From: Nonomuraea candida | Lineage (GTDB): Bacteria > Actinomycetota > Actinomycetes > Streptosporangiales > Streptosporangiaceae | Reading direction: 5' to 3' | DNA: 64,000 nt | Assembly (NCBI RefSeq): GCF_000725485.1 | Contig: NZ_JOAG01000031.1 | Location: forward strand, 1-64,000 | Shown: piece by piece, positions 26,326 through 34,559 of the stretch | How the letters are laid out: the number at the start of each line of letters is the position of its first letter | Numbering within the stretch: position 1 is the stretch's first letter | Made by a program: the position numbers and the translations under genes | Notes under the pieces: generated by a model | The model's input: the letters and a program-made list of their open reading frames with translations, nothing else | Told to the model about the DNA's origin: nothing | Databases searched by the model: none

Positions 26326-27366
26326 TCAGAGGGCGGGTGGGTGGGCGGTGGATTCGCGTTCGACCAGGCGTACGTTGAGGACGGTCGTGACGGAGTCGGC
26401 CTCGGGCAGCGCGATGCGCTCGTGCAGCCGCCGCACCGCGGTCGCCCCCAGGTTGAAGGTGTCCTGGGCGACGGCGCTGACCCCGGGCGAGACCATGCTC
26501 ATCCACGGCGCGTCGTCGAAGGCGACGAGGCTGATGTCGCCGGGCACGCCCAGCCCCAGCTCCCCGATCGCCCGCCACACGCCCTCCGCGAGCACGTTGT
26601 TGGCCGCGAACACGGCCGTGGGCCGGTCGGGGCCGCGCAGCATGTCGAGGGCGCGGCGGCGGGAGTCGGCGACGTCCCAGCCCGAGGAGACGACCAGGCC
26701 GGGGTCGGCCGTGAGGCCGCCGGCGGCCAGCGCCTCCAGGTAGCCCTGGTGCCGCTCGTAGCCGGTGGTCCAGTCGGTCTCGTCGATGAACAGCGCGATC
26801 CTGCGGTGCCCGAGCCCGACGAGGTGGGACGTGGCCAGGCGGGCGCCGACCCGGTTGCCGACCACCACGCCGTCGGTCGAGCCGGCCGCGAACTGCCGGT
26901 CCACCTCGACGACGGGGATGCCGTGGGAGGACAGGTAGGTGGACACGGCCGAGGAGTTGGGCGTCACGATCACCCCGGCGACCCTGAGCGCGACCAGCGC
27001 CTCGGCGGCCTCGCTCTCGGCCTCGGCCGACAGGCTGGTGTCGGCGAGCACCATGGTGTAGCCGCGCTCGCGCGCCTCCCTGCTCGCCCCGGCGGCCAGC
27101 TCGGCGTAGAACGGGTTGCGCAGGTCGCTGACCAGGACCCCGACCGAGCGGCTGACCTGCTGCTTGAGCGTGCGGGCCATGGCGTCGGGCACGTAGCCCA
27201 GCTCGGCGGCGGCGCGCAGCACCCGCTCGCGCACCTCGCCGGCCGCGTAGCCGCGGCCGGTCAGCGCCCGCGAGACGGTGGAGCGCGAGACTCCGGCGGC
27301 CTCCGCCACGTCCTTGATCGTGGGGCGGCGGGAACGGCCGAGGGGGGCGCGCCCTTCTGTGGTCAT
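26326..27366 (-). CDS. LacI-family repressor of the sugar regulon
   Basis: 346 aa. The N-terminal LacI helix-turn-helix (about 17-40, TIKDVAEAAGVSRSTVSRAL) is followed by a periplasmic-binding-protein-like sensor domain (SVGVLVSDLRNPFYAELAAG onward). Its ATG overlaps the stop of the MBL gene (ATGA). The sites TGTGGGAACG at 26.2, 29.2 and 34.4 kb all precede genes of this locus and are the likely targets. An imported or phosphorylated sugar is the expected inducer. Confidence 0.9.
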   Translation of the reverse strand: MTTEGRAPLGRSRRPTIKDVAEAAGVSRSTVSRALTGRGYAAGEVRERVLRAAAELGYVPDAMARTLKQQVSRSVGVLVSDLRNPFYAELAAGASREARERGYTMVLADTSLSAEAESEAAEALVALRVAGVIVTPNSSAVSTYLSSHGIPVVEVDRQFAAGSTDGVVVGNRVGARLATSHLVGLGHRRIALFIDETDWTTGYERHQGYLEALAAGGLTADPGLVVSSGWDVADSRRRALDMLRGPDRPTAVFAANNVLAEGVWRAIGELGLGVPGDISLVAFDDAPWMSMVSPGVSAVAQDTFNLGATAVRRLHERIALPEADSVTTVLNVRLVERESTAHPPAL

Positions 27367-29198
27367 CGATCCCCTTCCGGGACGACGTCGATGAGCGCTT
27401 CGGCGTGCTGCCCGAGGCGCAGGTCGCCGATGGTCAGGTCGACTGCGAGGCGGACGCGGCGCCGCGGCACGACGTCGGCGCCGAGACGCAGATGCACCTG
27501 CTCCACACCCCCTCCGGGCAGCCTGAGCGTCAGGGACGCCCCTTCGCGTCGCCAGCCGGGCGGGACCACCGGCTCGATGGTGGCCACGGCCTTGTCGGGC
27601 CACGGGTTGCGCACGGTGGCCGTCAGCACGATCTCGCCGCCCGCGGGGACGCTCGTATGGTACGGCGTCAACCGGCACAACACCCCGTCGGCCCCCAGAT
27701 CGAGCCGGTCCAGCGGCAGCAGGTCGTGGTGCAGGGCGACCAGTTCCTCGCCGCGTTCGGTCAGCATGCGCAGGTAGTCGTCGTCCACCCAGCGGGGCCG
27801 CCAGTGGCCGCTGACCATGACGTCGGGCCGCAGCCGCCGGTAGAGGGCGGCGCTCTTGCGGTAGTCCTCGACGCGGAACCGGTTCTTGTACTGGAAGTTC
27901 AGGATCTCCTGGCGTTCGCCGGGGATGCCCATGCCGTCCTGCTGGTCGCCGGTGACCAGCACGCGGTGGCCGTCCACCTCGAACTCGTACGCCGCGGCGA
28001 ACGCGGTGTGCCCCGGCAGGTCGTGCACCGTGATGGCGTACTCGCGCCAGCGCACCGTCTCCCCTAACGCGAGCACCCGGTCGGCGGGGATCGGGTCGAA
28101 CCACTGGCAGGGCAGGTCGTGGTGGAGCGGCGCGGCCAGGACGGGCGCGATGTGGGCGGGCGCCCAGATCCGGGTGCCCTCGACCTCGCGCAGCAGCGGC
28201 ATGCCGGCCACGTGGTCGTCGTGGTAGTGGGTGGGCACGGCCACCTCGATCCCGGTGACGCCGTGGTGCTCGCGCAGCGCGGGCAGGGAGGCCAGCCAGG
28301 GGCGGCGGGCCTCGCGGGCGGTGCTCTTGACCAGGCCGGTGCACATGTCGTAGCCGAAGTCGAAGACCATGGCCGCGCCCGACTCCGACAGCAGCACGTA
28401 GCTGTAGGACTGGCTGCTCCTGTTCATCAGCAGGTGCGGCGTGACCTGGACGAACGGGTTGGCCAGCAGGCCGCGCACGTCCCAGGGGTGCGGGCGGCGG
28501 AAGTCGATGTAGCGCTGCATGGCGGCGGACAGGCGGGCCAGCGCGTCGGGCGGGTCGGTCATCGGCTCGCCGTGCGAGGGCAGCAGCACGTCGAGCTCCT
28601 CCCGCCGCAGCAGCTCGGAGCTGATGACGACCATGGCGGGGCCCTCGTTCTCGCAGTAGGACCACTGGGTGGCGGACAGGGACCACACCTTGCCGGGGGC
28701 GTAGATCAGGTCGCCGGTGAAGGCGACCCGGCCCACGACGTAGGTGACGGAGCCGGGGGTGTGTCCCGGGGTGGGCAGGACCCGGACGTCCACGCCGCCG
28801 TAGCGGGCCGTGCGGTACTCGGGCACCACGCCGGTGACCGGCACGGGCTCCAGCAGCGAGAAGCGGTCGTCGCGCAGGTCGTAGTCGTTGAGCAGCCGGC
28901 GTCGCCGCCACATCTCGCCGACGTCGCCGAACAGGTCGCGCTCGACCGGCGGCACGTGGATGGCGACGCCCGCGGCGGCCGCCCGGTGCAGCCCCTGGGC
29001 CTGGTCGCGGTGGTGGTGGGTCATCAGGACGTCGGTGATGCGATCGAGCCCCAGCTCGCCGAGGAGGTCGAGCACGCGCCCCGAGCCGAAGTCAACGGCG
29101 ATCCCGGTGCGCTCGCCGCCGGGCCGCGCCGGGGCCTTGACGACGTAGACGTGGCAGGTGTCGGCCACGCGGAGGACCCCGGGCGCCACTTGGCTCAC
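27363..29198 (-). CDS. Tandem metallo-beta-lactamase-fold protein with C-terminal NEW3-like domain
   Basis: 611 aa. Two MBL domains: the first (about 1-225) has a degenerate metal motif THHHRDQ (61-66; Gln for the last His), plus GHTPGS and FTGDLIYAP. The second (about 265-500) has a canonical THYHDDH (324-329), DLPGHT, VTGDQQ and SGHW. Residues about 525-605 look like a NEW3-type beta-sandwich (VPAGGEIVLTATVRN). No signal peptide is visible. The function is unknown, but its place in a sugar regulon suggests hydrolysis of a carbohydrate-derived ester, lactone or phosphodiester. The GTG at 29198 follows GGGGA; GTG 29210 is the alternative. Confidence 0.75.
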   Translation of the reverse strand: MSQVAPGVLRVADTCHVYVVKAPARPGGERTGIAVDFGSGRVLDLLGELGLDRITDVLMTHHHRDQAQGLHRAAAAGVAIHVPPVERDLFGDVGEMWRRRRLLNDYDLRDDRFSLLEPVPVTGVVPEYRTARYGGVDVRVLPTPGHTPGSVTYVVGRVAFTGDLIYAPGKVWSLSATQWSYCENEGPAMVVISSELLRREELDVLLPSHGEPMTDPPDALARLSAAMQRYIDFRRPHPWDVRGLLANPFVQVTPHLLMNRSSQSYSYVLLSESGAAMVFDFGYDMCTGLVKSTAREARRPWLASLPALREHHGVTGIEVAVPTHYHDDHVAGMPLLREVEGTRIWAPAHIAPVLAAPLHHDLPCQWFDPIPADRVLALGETVRWREYAITVHDLPGHTAFAAAYEFEVDGHRVLVTGDQQDGMGIPGERQEILNFQYKNRFRVEDYRKSAALYRRLRPDVMVSGHWRPRWVDDDYLRMLTERGEELVALHHDLLPLDRLDLGADGVLCRLTPYHTSVPAGGEIVLTATVRNPWPDKAVATIEPVVPPGWRREGASLTLRLPGGGVEQVHLRLGADVVPRRRVRLAVDLTIGDLRLGQHAEALIDVVPEGDR

Positions 29199-29226
29199 TT
29201 CGTTCCCCACGGCGCGCGAGTCTAGC

Positions 29227-29242
29227 CGGAATCGTTCCCACA
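29227..29242 (-). promoter_or_regulatory. LacI-type operator copy B upstream of the MBL-lacI operon
   Basis: Minus strand TGTGGGAACGATTCCG, 28 bp before the MBL start. GGAA-tcg-TTCC makes a short palindrome. A TAGACT -10-like element (29218-29223) follows on the minus strand, so the operator would sit inside the promoter. Confidence 0.72.
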
Positions 29243-29392
29243 CCGGAGGCCCCCAGCGAAATGAGTCCTGGCCCGACGTCGGCGAAGGGGCCACGGCGCA
29301 CGCCTTCCTCGCCGCCCTTACAGAGCGGCCGGAGCGGGTCGCGGATACCGATGGGAAGCGCTCGTCAACGGGAGGACGCCGGGCAGGGCCTC

Positions 29393-31105
29393 TCACCCGC
29401 CCCGCCACCAGGCCGCCACCCGGCGCAGGTCGTCGCCGGTGACCGGCTCCAGCGTGGTGTCGATGGCCTCGGCGTAGTACAGGGCGGGCACGCCGAGCGA
29501 GGGCTGGGCCCGCGCGTAGGCGAGCCAGCCGGCCCGGCTCGGCATCGGCCACTGGTCGGTGTCGATCAGGTGGTGCGGCATGGCGTGCGCGACCACCGCG
29601 TGCCGGTGGCGGAGCTGGTCCACGGCGGGCACGGGCGCGCCCCGGGCGTCGCGTTCGAGCACGTCGTTGAGCCGGATCATGTCGGTGACGGCGCCGAAGG
29701 CCGGATGCGGCGTGTGGGTGACCATGAGGGCGTCGGGTTTGACGCTCTTGGCGGCCTCGTACATGGTGGCGAGCAGCTCGTGCAGCAGCGCGATGCCCCA
29801 GGCGGAGCCGTACGCCTTCAGGTGGGTCCCGCTCGGCGTCCACTGCGTGAAGTCGATCTTGAAGCCGTCGGCGCCGAGGCCGCCCAGCAGCCGTTCCATG
29901 ACGGCCCGCACCCGGAGCCGGTAGGCCGGGTTCGACGGGTCGGCGGCCACGGGGCGGCCGGCGGCGTCGGTCACGCACTCCTGCGGCGGCAGGCCGTCGG
30001 CCGACCAGGCGCGCCACCACAGCAGCACCCGCTGGCCGCGCGCGTGCCGTTCGGCGATCCACTCGCCCAGCGCGGGCCACTTGGCCTCGTCGACCTCCAT
30101 GCCGCCGTACGTGCGCTGCCACCGGTCGTCGATGACGATCGTGCCGGGCACGATGCCGTGCCGCTCCAGCCCGGCCAGCCACTCGTCGTAGAGGTCGCGG
30201 CGGGACAGCTCCGCCGGCGGGCCCGTGCCGGCCCTGGCGCACTGCGCGCCCCAGCCGCAGAAGATCGGCCCGCTCCACCAGGCGTGCCGCTCCCGCGCGG
30301 GACCGGCGGGGGCCAGGCCGTGCCCGACCAGGTCGGCGCGGTGCCAGGAGAGGGCCTCCCAGGGCGAGGCCGCGGCGCGGAACACGACGGCGGGCGAGGT
30401 CCACGAGCCGCGCACCTCGGTGTGGCACTCGTAGTCGAAGCGCAGCAGCGCCCCACCGTCCAGGGGCTCGTACGTCAGCTCGGTGAAGGTCAGGCCGGCG
30501 ATCCCGGCGCGTACCGAGGCGGCCAGCCAGGGGCCGTCCGGCACGGCGGTCGGTCCGTCCGGCTCCCGCTTGCAGAAGGCCAGGAGCAGCGGCGGCGGGG
30601 AGAAGACGGCGTGCAGCCGGCCGGGCGAGGCGTCGCCGACGACGGTCAGCGCGACCGGCACGGAGACCGGCCGCACCACCCGCACCGGATGCGCGGGCGT
30701 GGGGCTGAAGACGCCGGCCGCGTGTACGGCGGAGCGGAACGTGCCGGCCGCGCGGGTGTTGAGCACGGCCCGCCCGCCCATCAGCGTCACGCCGGCGAGC
30801 ACGCCGTCACCCTCGACCCGCACCTCCAGCGCGATCGTCTCGGGGGTGCAGGTGAGCCGGACGGTCTTCGCCTCCCACTCGGTCGTGCGCTGGGGGAAGT
30901 CGAAGACGGCCACGCCGTCGCGCTCGGCGAGCACGGGCGGCAGCGTCTCGTACGTCTCGTCGCGCCCGCCCCCGGTGCCGACGGAGGCGAGCAGGCTGAG
31001 CGTCATCCAGCCCTCCAGCTCGGCGCTGGCGTCGGTGCGCGAGACGGTCAGCCGGTAGTGGCCGCTGTCCAGGTAATAGGCCGTGTCCGTGGTGGTGATG
31101 CGCAT
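29393..31105 (-). CDS. TIM-barrel glycosidase (GH36/clan D-like alpha-glycosidase)
   Basis: 570 aa. A beta-rich N-terminal half (1-270) and a TIM barrel with TIVIDDRWQRTYGGM, WWRAWSADGLPP and the probable nucleophile Asp in GADGFKIDFTQW, as in alpha-galactosidase-like clan D/GH31-related enzymes. There is no signal peptide, so it cleaves imported oligosaccharide. Linkage specificity cannot be read. The ATG has no ribosome binding site; an 11-codon mini-ORF ends 3 bp before it and begins at the permease stop, suggesting translational re-initiation. Confidence 0.72.
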   Translation of the reverse strand: MRITTTDTAYYLDSGHYRLTVSRTDASAELEGWMTLSLLASVGTGGGRDETYETLPPVLAERDGVAVFDFPQRTTEWEAKTVRLTCTPETIALEVRVEGDGVLAGVTLMGGRAVLNTRAAGTFRSAVHAAGVFSPTPAHPVRVVRPVSVPVALTVVGDASPGRLHAVFSPPPLLLAFCKREPDGPTAVPDGPWLAASVRAGIAGLTFTELTYEPLDGGALLRFDYECHTEVRGSWTSPAVVFRAAASPWEALSWHRADLVGHGLAPAGPARERHAWWSGPIFCGWGAQCARAGTGPPAELSRRDLYDEWLAGLERHGIVPGTIVIDDRWQRTYGGMEVDEAKWPALGEWIAERHARGQRVLLWWRAWSADGLPPQECVTDAAGRPVAADPSNPAYRLRVRAVMERLLGGLGADGFKIDFTQWTPSGTHLKAYGSAWGIALLHELLATMYEAAKSVKPDALMVTHTPHPAFGAVTDMIRLNDVLERDARGAPVPAVDQLRHRHAVVAHAMPHHLIDTDQWPMPSRAGWLAYARAQPSLGVPALYYAEAIDTTLEPVTGDDLRRVAAWWRGG

Positions 31106-31143
31106 GAGTCAGCCGAACGCCCCGATCCGGTGCGGAAGGGTCA

Positions 31144-31968
31144 TCACTTGCTCCCGGTCGTCGCGATGCCCCTGACGAAGTGCTTCTGGCCCAGGAAGAA
31201 CAGGACGATCATCGGGATCGTGGTGATCACGCTGGCCGTCATGACGATCTCCCAGTGCCATTCGCCGCCGAACCCGAACTGGTCGAGCAGCGCCTTGAGC
31301 CCGCGCGGCACCGTGAACGTGGTGGAGTCGCGCAGGTAGATGAGCGGCCGCATGAGGTCGGTCCAGGCCGTCTGGAACTCGAACAGCAGCGTCACCGCGA
31401 TCGCGGGCCGGCACAGCGGCACCGCGATCCGGGTGAAGATCTTCCAGTTGTTCGCGCCGTCGATCTTCGCCGCCTCGAACGGCTCGCGCGGCAGGCCGAG
31501 GAAGAACTGCCGCAGCAGGAAGATGTAGAACGCGCTGCCGAACAGGTTCTGCGCCCACAGCGGCGTCAGCGTGCCGACCATGCCGAGGGAGTTCCAGATG
31601 AGGAACACCGGGATCATGGTGACCGCGCCCGGCAGCATCATGGTGGCCAGCACCACGCCGAACAGCGCGTTCCTGCCGGGGAAGCGGAAGTAGGCGAAGC
31701 CCCAGGCCACCATCGCGCTGGTGAGCGTCACCGTCACCGCGGCCAGCACCGTCACCAGCAGCGTGTTGACCAGCCACAGCGCCAGCGGCGCCTCCTGCCA
31801 CACCTTGATGTAGTTGTCGAAGGTGAACGTCTCGGGCAGGATCCGGTGGTCGAAGACCTCGCTCCGCGGCTTGAAGGAGGCGCTGAGCAGCCAGATGAAC
31901 GGATAGATGAACGCCAGGGCGAACGCGCTCAGCGCGGCCCACGTCAGGACCTTTCCGGCCCGTCTCAC
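31144..31968 (-). CDS. ABC sugar permease, MalG type
   Basis: 274 aa, six predicted membrane helices. The EAA loop that docks to the ATPase is EAAKIDGANNWKIFTRIAVP. The GTG start overlaps the stop of the first permease (GTGA) with GGGAGG upstream. It imports sugar together with the adjacent permease and lipoprotein. No ATPase gene is present here, so a shared MsiK-type ATPase elsewhere is likely, as is common in actinomycetes. Confidence 0.92.
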   Translation of the reverse strand: MRRAGKVLTWAALSAFALAFIYPFIWLLSASFKPRSEVFDHRILPETFTFDNYIKVWQEAPLALWLVNTLLVTVLAAVTVTLTSAMVAWGFAYFRFPGRNALFGVVLATMMLPGAVTMIPVFLIWNSLGMVGTLTPLWAQNLFGSAFYIFLLRQFFLGLPREPFEAAKIDGANNWKIFTRIAVPLCRPAIAVTLLFEFQTAWTDLMRPLIYLRDSTTFTVPRGLKALLDQFGFGGEWHWEIVMTASVITTIPMIVLFFLGQKHFVRGIATTGSK

Positions 31969-32909
31969 GGCTTGCCTCCCTCGTAGTGCACGAACCGCCT
32001 GGTCACCAGAATCTGCACCGCGGTGATGGCCATGATCACGACGAACAGCAGCCAGGCCAGCGCCGAGGCGTAGCCCATGTGCAGGAACTCGAACGCCTGC
32101 TGGAACAGGTAGATCGCGTAGAACAGCGCGGCGTCGTTGCCGTAGGTGGTGTTGCCCGCGCCGAAGAAGGCGGTGTACGCCTCGGTGAAGGACTGCAGGG
32201 CGTTGATGCTGTCCACGATGAACAGGAAGAACAGCGTGGGGCTGATCATCGGCACGGTGATCCGCAGGGTGCGCCGCCACCAGCCGGCGCCGTCCACGAG
32301 GGCGGAGTCGTACAGCTCCTGGGGGACTCCGCGCAGCGCGGCCAGGATGATGACCACCGAGGAGCCGACGGTCCACAGGCTCATCAGCACCAGGCCGGGC
32401 TTGACCCAGGCGGGGTCGGTGGTCCAGGCGGGGCCGTCGATGCCGAAGATCCCGAGGAAGCCGTTGATCAGGCCGTTCTGGCCGTTGAACAGCATCAGCA
32501 GCAGGATGCCGACCGCGACCGGCGGCGTCATCTTGGGCAGGAAGAAGGCCGTGCGGAAGAAGCCGGTGGCCTTGGTGGCGCTGTTGAGCAGCAGCGCCAG
32601 CCCCAGGGAGACGACGAGCTGGGCCGGCACGGACATCACGGTGTAGACGAACGTGTTGCGCAGCGCCAGCCCGGCCTTCGGGTCCTCGAAGAGGGTCACG
32701 TAGTTGTCGAAGCCGATGAACGACGGGTCGTTGATCACGTCGTAGTCGGTCAGCGACAGGTAGGCGCTGTTGATGACCGGCCACGCGGTGAAGATCAGGA
32801 ACCCGAGGAGCCAGGGGCTGATGAACAGCAGCGCGGCCCGGGTCTCGATGAAACGGGTGGAGCGCATGGGACGCACGCGGCGGGCGCGTGGTGCTCGGGT
32901 GCCGGACAT
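31965..32909 (-). CDS. ABC sugar permease, MalF type
   Basis: 314 aa with about six membrane helices; EAA loop ELYDSALVDGAGWWRRTLRI. The ATG at 32909 comes 1 nt after the stop of the solute-binding gene (TGAGATG), consistent with coupling; an internal ATG at 32867 would remove 14 basic residues. It pairs with the MalG-type permease downstream. Confidence 0.92.
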   Translation of the reverse strand: MSGTRAPRARRVRPMRSTRFIETRAALLFISPWLLGFLIFTAWPVINSAYLSLTDYDVINDPSFIGFDNYVTLFEDPKAGLALRNTFVYTVMSVPAQLVVSLGLALLLNSATKATGFFRTAFFLPKMTPPVAVGILLLMLFNGQNGLINGFLGIFGIDGPAWTTDPAWVKPGLVLMSLWTVGSSVVIILAALRGVPQELYDSALVDGAGWWRRTLRITVPMISPTLFFLFIVDSINALQSFTEAYTAFFGAGNTTYGNDAALFYAIYLFQQAFEFLHMGYASALAWLLFVVIMAITAVQILVTRRFVHYEGGKP

Positions 32910-32910
32910 C

Positions 32911-34302
32911 TCAGTTCGTACGCTTCGCCCAGGCGGCCCACGCCTTGTCCAGCGCCGCCTGTGCCTCGCGCTGGGCCCGGTCGAGGGCGGCCCGCGGCTG
33001 CTCCTGGCCGTTGAGCACCCGGTTCACCGCGCCCTGCCAGGCCTCCTCGAACTCCTTGTCCGCCGGGTTGGCCGGCATGCTGAAGGCGTGGTCGTTGGCC
33101 TCGTAGACGGCCTTGACGCCGGAGTCCCAGGGCTCGCCGCCCGGGGTGATCATCTTCCTGATCTCCGCGTCGGCCCTGACGTTGCCGGTCAGGATGCCGG
33201 TGAACGGCTTGCCCTCGGCCGCGCGCTCGTCGATGCGGGCCCGGGCGGCGGCCTTCCACGACTCCACGAGCGTCATCGTCTTGGCGAAGCGGCAGGCGGC
33301 GCCGGCGTTCTTGGCGCCTTTGGGGATGGCCCACGCCGAGCCGGAGGCGAAGGCCAGCGGCTCGCCCTCGGGGGTGCGGAAGGTGTCGAAGGCCATGGGG
33401 GCCTTGGGCGAGACGTCGTTGAGCACGTTGACGTACCACTGCTCCATCGGCATCGCGCCCAGCTCGTTCCTGGCGTACTGGTTGCCCTTGCCGAAGAAGT
33501 CGGCCGAGTCGCGGGCGGCCTTGACCTTGGCGAAGCCGCCCTGGGCGTCGTAGATGGAGACGGCGAAGGTCAGCGCCTCGACCACCTCGGGGCTGTTGAG
33601 CCGCGCGGTCCTGCCGTCGGGCGAGAGCAGGTCGGCGCCGAGGGACTTGGCCCACAGCGGCAGGAACTCCGGCAGCTTGCTGTCGAAGCCGACCACCCGG
33701 AGCTTGCCGCCGGGCGCCTTGACGAGTTTCCGGGCCGCCGCGCTGATCTTGTCCCAGTCGGAGCCGTTGACGTCGCCGATCGTCAGCCCGGCCGCCTTGA
33801 GCAGGCCGGCGTTGGCCATGGTGATCTGCACCTGGTTGAACTCGGGGATGGCGTAGACCTCGCCGCCGAAGGTGACCTGGGCCAGCGCGTTCTTGTCGTA
33901 CATCGAGGTGTCGACGCCCTCGCCCCGCACGCACGAGGTCAGGGGGATGATGGCGCCGCGCGAGGCGAAGGTGCCGACCTGGTCGCGGTTGGCGTAGATG
34001 ACGTCCGGCGGGTCGCCAGCCGCCACCGACGACAGGAACTGCTGGATGTCGAGGTCGCCCTCGACCAGTTTCACCTCCGCGCCCTTGAGCGACTTCTCGG
34101 CCAGGCCGACGCGGGTCGCGCCGATCTCGTCGGTCGCGCCGAAGCCCATGACCGTGATGGCGCCCCGGTAGGAGGCGCCGGGGTCGAACCGCTCGCCGGA
34201 GGGGGCGGGCGCCGCGCCGCCGCCGGTGCCCTTGGCGCACGAGGTCAGCGCCAGTGCCAGCGACACCGCGAGGACGGACCGGCGGACGAGGGGGTTGTTC
34301 AT
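32911..34302 (-). CDS. Sugar-binding lipoprotein of an ABC importer
   Basis: 463 aa extracellular solute-binding protein. Signal peptide with lipobox LALTSC, lipidated Cys22. The fold is MalE-like (DPPDVIYANRDQVGTFASRG, late WAIPKGAKNAGAACRFAKTM). GGAGG lies 10 nt before the ATG. It is the first gene of the transport operon, behind two LacI-type operators and a recognisable promoter. Together with GH38 and the glycosidase, uptake of an alpha-mannoside or mixed alpha-linked oligosaccharide is a fair inference. Confidence 0.92.
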   Translation of the reverse strand: MNNPLVRRSVLAVSLALALTSCAKGTGGGAAPAPSGERFDPGASYRGAITVMGFGATDEIGATRVGLAEKSLKGAEVKLVEGDLDIQQFLSSVAAGDPPDVIYANRDQVGTFASRGAIIPLTSCVRGEGVDTSMYDKNALAQVTFGGEVYAIPEFNQVQITMANAGLLKAAGLTIGDVNGSDWDKISAAARKLVKAPGGKLRVVGFDSKLPEFLPLWAKSLGADLLSPDGRTARLNSPEVVEALTFAVSIYDAQGGFAKVKAARDSADFFGKGNQYARNELGAMPMEQWYVNVLNDVSPKAPMAFDTFRTPEGEPLAFASGSAWAIPKGAKNAGAACRFAKTMTLVESWKAAARARIDERAAEGKPFTGILTGNVRADAEIRKMITPGGEPWDSGVKAVYEANDHAFSMPANPADKEFEEAWQGAVNRVLNGQEQPRAALDRAQREAQAALDKAWAAWAKRTN

Positions 34303-34353
34303 GCGGGTATCGCCTCCACACTGATCGAGCGGGGCATCAGGCGGCTGAGGGAG

Positions 34354-34369
34354 TGTGGCAACGTTCACC
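34354..34369 (+). promoter_or_regulatory. LacI-type operator copy D upstream of the ABC operon
   Basis: TGTGGCAACGTTCACC, opposite in orientation to copy C and about 20 bp away centre to centre. The pair could be bound cooperatively. Confidence 0.62.
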
Positions 34370-34373
34370 TGTA

Positions 34374-34389
34374 TGAGAACGTACCCACA
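34374..34389 (-). promoter_or_regulatory. LacI-type operator copy C upstream of the ABC operon
   Basis: Minus strand TGTGGGTACGTTCTCA. It covers the predicted -10 of the ABC operon promoter. Confidence 0.68.
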
Positions 34390-34407
34390 CCGCTGAAAGC
34401 CCGTCAA
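34378..34407 (-). promoter_or_regulatory. Candidate promoter of the sugar ABC operon
   Basis: Minus-strand -35 TTGACG (34402-34407), 18-bp spacer, -10 TACGTT (34378-34383) inside operator C. A leader of about 70 nt carries operator D. Confidence 0.5.
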
Positions 34408-34469
34408 CCACGGGGCGCCCCGCTGGGATGACCACGGCTCCTGCCCGGCAGGCGCTCCCGTACACATGA

Positions 34470-34502
34470 GAGGGCCCGGCCGGGGGAACCGGCCGGGCCC
34501 TC
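34470..34502. terminator. Strong stem-loop terminator
   Basis: GAGGGCCCGGCC (34470-34481) pairs perfectly with 34491-34502; two further G-C pairs leave a 5-nt loop. It lies 58 bp past the stop of the minus-strand symporter and insulates it from the ABC operon promoter. Confidence 0.85.
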
Positions 34503-34559
34503 ATATGGGGAAGGCGCCCTGGGCAGGGGGACGGGCGCCTCTTGTGGGGAGGTGAGGCG

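Noticed and set aside
29199..30428. Upstream extension of the MBL reading frame to 30428
   Set aside because: It runs through the operator at 29227-29242 and antiphase to the glycosidase gene; the MBL fold begins near 29198.
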